Below are positions 59,871-64,000 of a stretch of 64,000 nt of DNA, in pieces; position 1 is the first letter of the stretch, and the number at the start of each line of letters is the position of its first letter. Source of the stretch: Ophioderma brevispina (Eukaryota; Echinodermata; Ophiuroidea; Amphilepidida; Ophiodermatidae); assembly GCA_023653785.1 (NCBI GenBank), contig JAMKCH010002907.1, positions 1 to 64,000 on the forward strand. The letters run 5' to 3'. The notes under the pieces were generated by a model. That model searched no databases, was not told the origin of the DNA, and was given only the letters and a program-made list of their open reading frames with translations. The position numbers and the translations under genes are program-made.

Positions 59871-60264
59871 TATAGATATTTGCTGTTTAGTAGATAGAAA
59901 AGGGGGATTCTGGGCCAAAAGCCAAGAATACAGCAGTCTCTGTGGATTTTGAGCCAGCTCAAGCCTTTTCAGGACTCTCTCCTATACATACATGCAATCA
60001 AAAATTTATACACAGAATCCCCCCACACCCCCCTTATCAATTACAGCCCACAGCAATCCCTGTTCTGAGCATTATAATAAATTTCAAGACATCTCATACA
60101 CAGCAATACCCCTACATCCCCCTACCACCACATAAATCCCACAGCAATCCCTGTACATTCAACTCCCTAGAAAGGTATACACAGCAACTCTGTAAAACCA
60201 AAACAAGTAAAATCCGACTGGATAAATTCCAGCGGGATTTTTTTTTTTGAGTGGTTTTGTACTT

Positions 60265-60446
60265 GCCTGTGGACTGAGATCCTCGGGAAAAGAATCTGAG
60301 TGACCAGCCAATCTCGCACCTGGTTGCTGAGAATAGCTTCGGACAAATTTCCAACATCTCAAGCTCCAATTTCCCCAAATTAGGAGGTTGCATTTGAGAA
60401 GTTTTTTCATAATCATAGTATTACCAACGATGAGTGAGTCCGCCAA
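60265..60446 (-). CDS. Putative first coding exon with mitochondrial-targeting-like N-terminus, unidentified
   Basis: On the minus strand an ATG within this frame starts 'MIMKKLLKCNLLIWGNW', followed by 'CWKFVRSYSQQPGARLAGHS'. It is basic, hydrophobic, without acidic residues at first, with an 'R.YS' cleavage-like site, as in nuclear-encoded mitochondrial proteins. The exon would end at CAG|GCAAGT (about 60,267), a GC-type donor. Upstream DNA (60,450-60,960) is CpG-rich, as a promoter would be. No second exon or product was recognised. Confidence 0.35.
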
Positions 60447-60899
60447 GAACCGCGGAGTTGATAAATTCCGTTGACGTTCATATTTACGTTTGAATCCGCC
60501 ATTTCTTCTTTTTATTTAATGTAAAATCAAAATCAAAATCAACGTATTTTTTATTTATTGCTTATTTCACTATTCTGTCTGACCAAGTAATACAAAAGTA
60601 CCCAAAACCCCCACTTTAGCAACCATAGGTTGCTCTGCGAAGAAATCAACAGCCGCTCCAGTGCTTTCAAAATGAAGCTCACAATGCTCCGATTAATGCC
60701 GGAAGTAGCGATATTAGCAAATTTATTCTCTAGCTTCAGCAGAGTAGCATAAACTTAGTTGCAGCTGGCCTTATCCACCTGTCAAAGTTTTTGGCTCAGC
60801 GTTTTGGAAAGCTGGCGGCAGAGTCGGGCTCGGTTTTGGACCTGGTTTTGGAGCCGGAGTTAGTTACGGAGGATTACTGCCGGACTTGGTCGCTGCTAC

Positions 60900-62160
60900 T
60901 ATCGATCGCACGATGGTTGAAATGAAATAGAAAGAACACTTATGCGGTTACGATTGATTTGCTATCGTGCACCCCTCGCGTTTGTCGAACAATCACCGAC
61001 TCGATAACGTAGACTCCATCGCTTTCGATGAAGTTAGTTTTTGAAGTTTTCATTGTTTACGCAATCTTTGAAGAGAATTTCGGACTTTAAGTTCTTGTTC
61101 CGCTATAGCATTGTACAAAATCATCGATTTCAGATTGAGTTCCGAGCTTTTTCGCATATTCTTCCGTCAAGGGGTAAAAGAGGTTCTCATTTCAAATCCT
61201 CATACGTAGGGTTGCTGATGCTAACAGGATCTTCACTGCTTTGATTTTAAGCCCTGCGAGTTCATTGGTTTTTTTGTTACGGCTTTGTACGAGGATGATC
61301 GTAGACATCGGACAGTCTGTTGAGTTGTCCTTGTTCATTCAAGAAAAATTGAGAATTTCTTCGTGGTCGGCGATCGGATCGCTAGTGAGTTGGATGGCTA
61401 GATCAATGCCGATGGCAATTCAGCGCTTTTGCGAGTAGTGTAGTCGAATGGGTTTGTTTCTAGACGGTAAATCTAGTATCTACGTGCTGTGGTTTGTATT
61501 GATGCTCTACTAACGATTCCCGGGCCACTAAAATTGCTTAGCAGAGTTTTGAGTTTTTGGCGGTTGTGTTTTAAGTCTGCAACACCCTAGATCTCGTAAA
61601 ACATGTTACATCCCACACCAAATGGTTCTGATGGTATTTAAGAGCTAACAATTTTCGAGGGTTTCCTTTACATTAGTATGGTTTGTTCTTCCGCGATATT
61701 CAACAAAAAAATTTTCAATCGTCCGTCCGCGACAAATTGGAACACTGATTAAAAGTAACACCCCCCTCTATTTCGAACTTTTCCCCTTGTTTTCGATTGT
61801 AATTTTTCCAAGATGTAGGAAAGTTTCATTTCTTTCTAAGATTAATTCCATTCGTCGAATTGCTCCATTTGTCAAGCTCTGTGTTTGGAATTCTACCCAG
61901 TCTGAGATTTGCGAGTCGTTCTTCGATTTCTGTGACGCTGAATTATATCCTACTGAGGGTATCATCACGCTCCCATTTCAACGCTTCCTCGGACGAGGCT
62001 GTAAGTTTTATCGTTCCACCTCAAAGGTCCGTTTCTGCCACCACCTCCAGTTGCACCACCCTCTGTAGCATCCCATAAATCTACATCATCATCAACCTTT
62101 TCCATCTCAAGAGCTTCCTGTGAAGGATCAAAATAGCCATTTTTCCAGATTTTTATTTTC
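60900..62160 (-). other. Unidentified protein-like block in broken frames (minus)
   Basis: Successive minus-strand patches read like protein. At 62,140-61,960 there is 'KNGYFDPSQEALEMEK' and 'WNDKTYSLVRG'. At 61,960-61,790 there is 'VTEIEERLANLRLGRIPNTE'. At about 61,740-61,650 there is 'RTIENFFVEYRGRTNHT', at about 61,420-61,200 'LAGLKIKAVKILLASATL', at about 61,180-61,100 'FYPLTEEYAKKLGTQSE', and at about 61,030-60,960 'ESDGVYVIESVIVRQTRG'. Each jumps frame from the last. The composition (polar, few Cys) and CpG density differ from the rest of the window. I do not recognise the family. Candidates are an old insertion of foreign (for example viral) origin or a host gene with assembly indels; neither is shown. 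Confidence 0.4.
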
Positions 62161-62269
62161 CTAATAATAAAGAAAGAGATGGCGATTAATTACGGACACA
62201 AATTAATCCGAGCGAAACTTCGCGTCGAAAAGGACTCAAAGGTGTGCGTTCGCACGTAAGCACACACAC

Positions 62270-64000
62270 GTACGAGCACATAGCCCTGAGGGATTTACAT
62301 AACGGTTAGATTTCCGATCTCGGAGCAAGCAAAACGGACGTTTATCATTCCGGGACATCGATGTTGACATTAAAGTTGGATTTGAATTCGGCAGAAGCAG
62401 CAGGAGCCAATAACAGATTGCCAACAGAAAACGATTACGTGAACAATCTCGGAAAGAGCGATGATAGTAGTTGCACAAGATTGAAGTTAAAACTAGAAGG
62501 AAAAAGAGGGTTGTCACGTTGAATGGATGCCGATATTTCAGTGTTACGAGGAATATGTGGATGACCACCAGGAACTGTGAAAATGCGGTTATCAGGGTAT
62601 CCAATCTGCAGCTGTACGAAAAATCAGGATCGTTGCTGGGGAGACGAAGCGAATAATGTTGCAGCTGACGTGGCGATTGGGAAACGCTTACGATAATTCT
62701 CTTATGCATTCCTCTTTGATTTTGAGTGATGTCGTCCCACAACCGTTCTTCCAGCGTGAAACTCAAAGATCGCTGTTCTTACGAGCTGAAATTTTTTAAA
62801 GATTTGGAAAAGTGTAGTGAGCACTGACACAACAACCAGCTATTACGATTTACGATAATCCACCTGATTTTGAAGTTCTCACATCATCCGAGTTGGCTAC
62901 GATTCTGAAAAACCAGCATGAGGGTAGGTTTCAATGGTGTGTACGATAATATACACCCGGCCATAGCAAGGAGTCGGTTGAACAACTCAGATCCAATTTG
63001 GAACTCGCTTATGGCACCTCAGGGCCAAGAGCATGAAGGGTATCCTGATTTTGTTTGGGTTAGATCCAAAACGACGGAGGAGGCAATTACGCTAGAAATA
63101 GCGAAACTTTTACAATCCCAAAATTAAAAAGGTTTTGTCACTCTAGACGGCAACACAAATCAGATATGTTCCAGAGGCATGAAACCTCCTCAGATGTTTA
63201 GTGAATCAGGGAAATGTTGCTGATGGAAAAACCCAACGAAACAGTTCCCCCATTTTCAAGGAAGGTCATTTGGAGATGTGAGTTTGCCTGAATATCGAAC
63301 CACGAAGAAGTCGGTATTTGGTGGATATGAGGGTCGAGCGCCGATTTTGCACGCTTCAGGAAGCTGCGGAGAGGGAGAAAAGAGAAAAAATTCAAGGTGC
63401 TGGTCCAATACTCCAGAATTAGAGATAGAAACGGAATCTGAAACCGCTGGAAACCATATTTTACGTGCAGGATGGCATGCTGAATTCGAAAATGGGAGGG
63501 CTGTAAGTAGTGGCTAAAATTAAAAATTATACTAAAAAACCGCACTCTGCGATGATCGTATGAGCGACCTCCTGTGGAAAAAACTTGAGGTTTCGGGGTC
63601 ACCCTTGACCTACTTGAGAATGAATATAAAAAACTTTTGAATTTTCATTATCGTGTGTCCTACTTGGATGTACAATTAGGCTTACTTGAAATCGAAAATG
63701 GTTTTTTCGAGGATTGAAGGAGAAACGTAATTCCGATCGTCGATCCATCCTGGTGTCCAAAATCGGTGATTGGATGGACAATGCGTTTTGAAATGTGTTA
63801 CGAAACCTACGGAATACAAGACGGTCAAAACTTTATTCATATCGACGATGGCAGCAGTATAATCTATGAAAAAGAGAAAACCAACTGCTATCTAAATTAG
63901 CCTTCAGCGGTAGAAACAGGGAATGCTCGGTATGGGTTCTACCAAACATATAATTCAGTTTGATTGATCTTAGAGAACAAATCAAATAGTGGCGTCGTTA
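62270..64000 (+). other. Unidentified protein-like block in broken frames (plus)
   Basis: Plus-strand patches include 'NDYVNNLGKSDDSSCTRLKL' (about 62,430-62,490) and 'DFEVLTSSELATILKNQHEG' (about 62,870-62,925). 'GYPDFVWVRSKTTEEAITLE' lies in the open stretch 62,918-63,127, 'LPEYRTTKKSVFGGYEGRAP' at 63,280-63,345, and 'GWTMRFEMCYETYGIQDGQN' at 63,770-63,830. Frames change between patches and a stop follows near 63,900. The 176-codon minus-strand open frame (62,236-62,766) looks like a shadow. Same CpG-rich character as the preceding block but opposite strand; reaches the window edge. Confidence 0.35.

Noticed and set aside
62236..62766. 176-codon minus-strand open frame
   Set aside because: No recognisable domain; lies over plus-strand patches that read more like protein; the hydrophobic runs look like a reverse-strand shadow.

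Overview
This is animal nuclear DNA. Genes are split into short exons, introns are long and full of transposon relics, and there is no operon structure. The gene content (a ciliary CFAP47-type gene, a leucine-rich-repeat GPCR of the LGR/relaxin-receptor/GRL101 kind, gypsy elements, several LINE lineages) suggests a marine invertebrate. An echinoderm or hemichordate is my best guess, but that is inference only.

Region by region. 1-8 kb is a LINE graveyard: two minus-strand reverse-transcriptase relics, one plus-strand relic, and a 150-bp tandem duplication rich in AGGTCA half-sites. 8.6-29.9 kb carries the 3' part of a plus-strand gene that I read as CFAP47, in about eight exons ending at 29,906. 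Its introns hold a roughly 180-bp satellite, a 208-bp tandem array, SINEs, two terminal-inverted-repeat families, an R2-like LINE 3' end, and a 3.5-kb DNA transposon with TTAA target sites and arms of about 0.9 kb. 30-37.5 kb is a nest of palindromic elements: an element within an arm of another, a decayed mariner with TA target sites, and several MITEs. One MITE is a hAT-type element with a perfect 8-bp target duplication. 37.5-47.5 kb holds more short transposons, a LINE 3' end, a minisatellite, a GA-rich tract and a second copy of the 31-kb palindrome family. 48.0-51.3 kb (minus) is an LRR-GPCR gene with an intact 543-codon core but disrupted ends. 53.35-57.32 kb (minus) is a Ty3/gypsy element with both LTRs that has lost its reverse transcriptase. 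60.3-64 kb differs from the rest: CpG-rich, with unidentified protein-like patches on both strands.

Many conserved exons contain one-base frameshifts, some at homopolymers, while neighbouring exons are clean. This could be an unpolished long-read assembly or real decay, and it limits every 'pseudogene' call here. No RNA gene, CRISPR or prokaryotic feature was found. Apart from CFAP47 and the GPCR, nothing looks like a functioning host gene. Two putative first exons (47.6 kb plus, 60.4 kb minus) are tentative.
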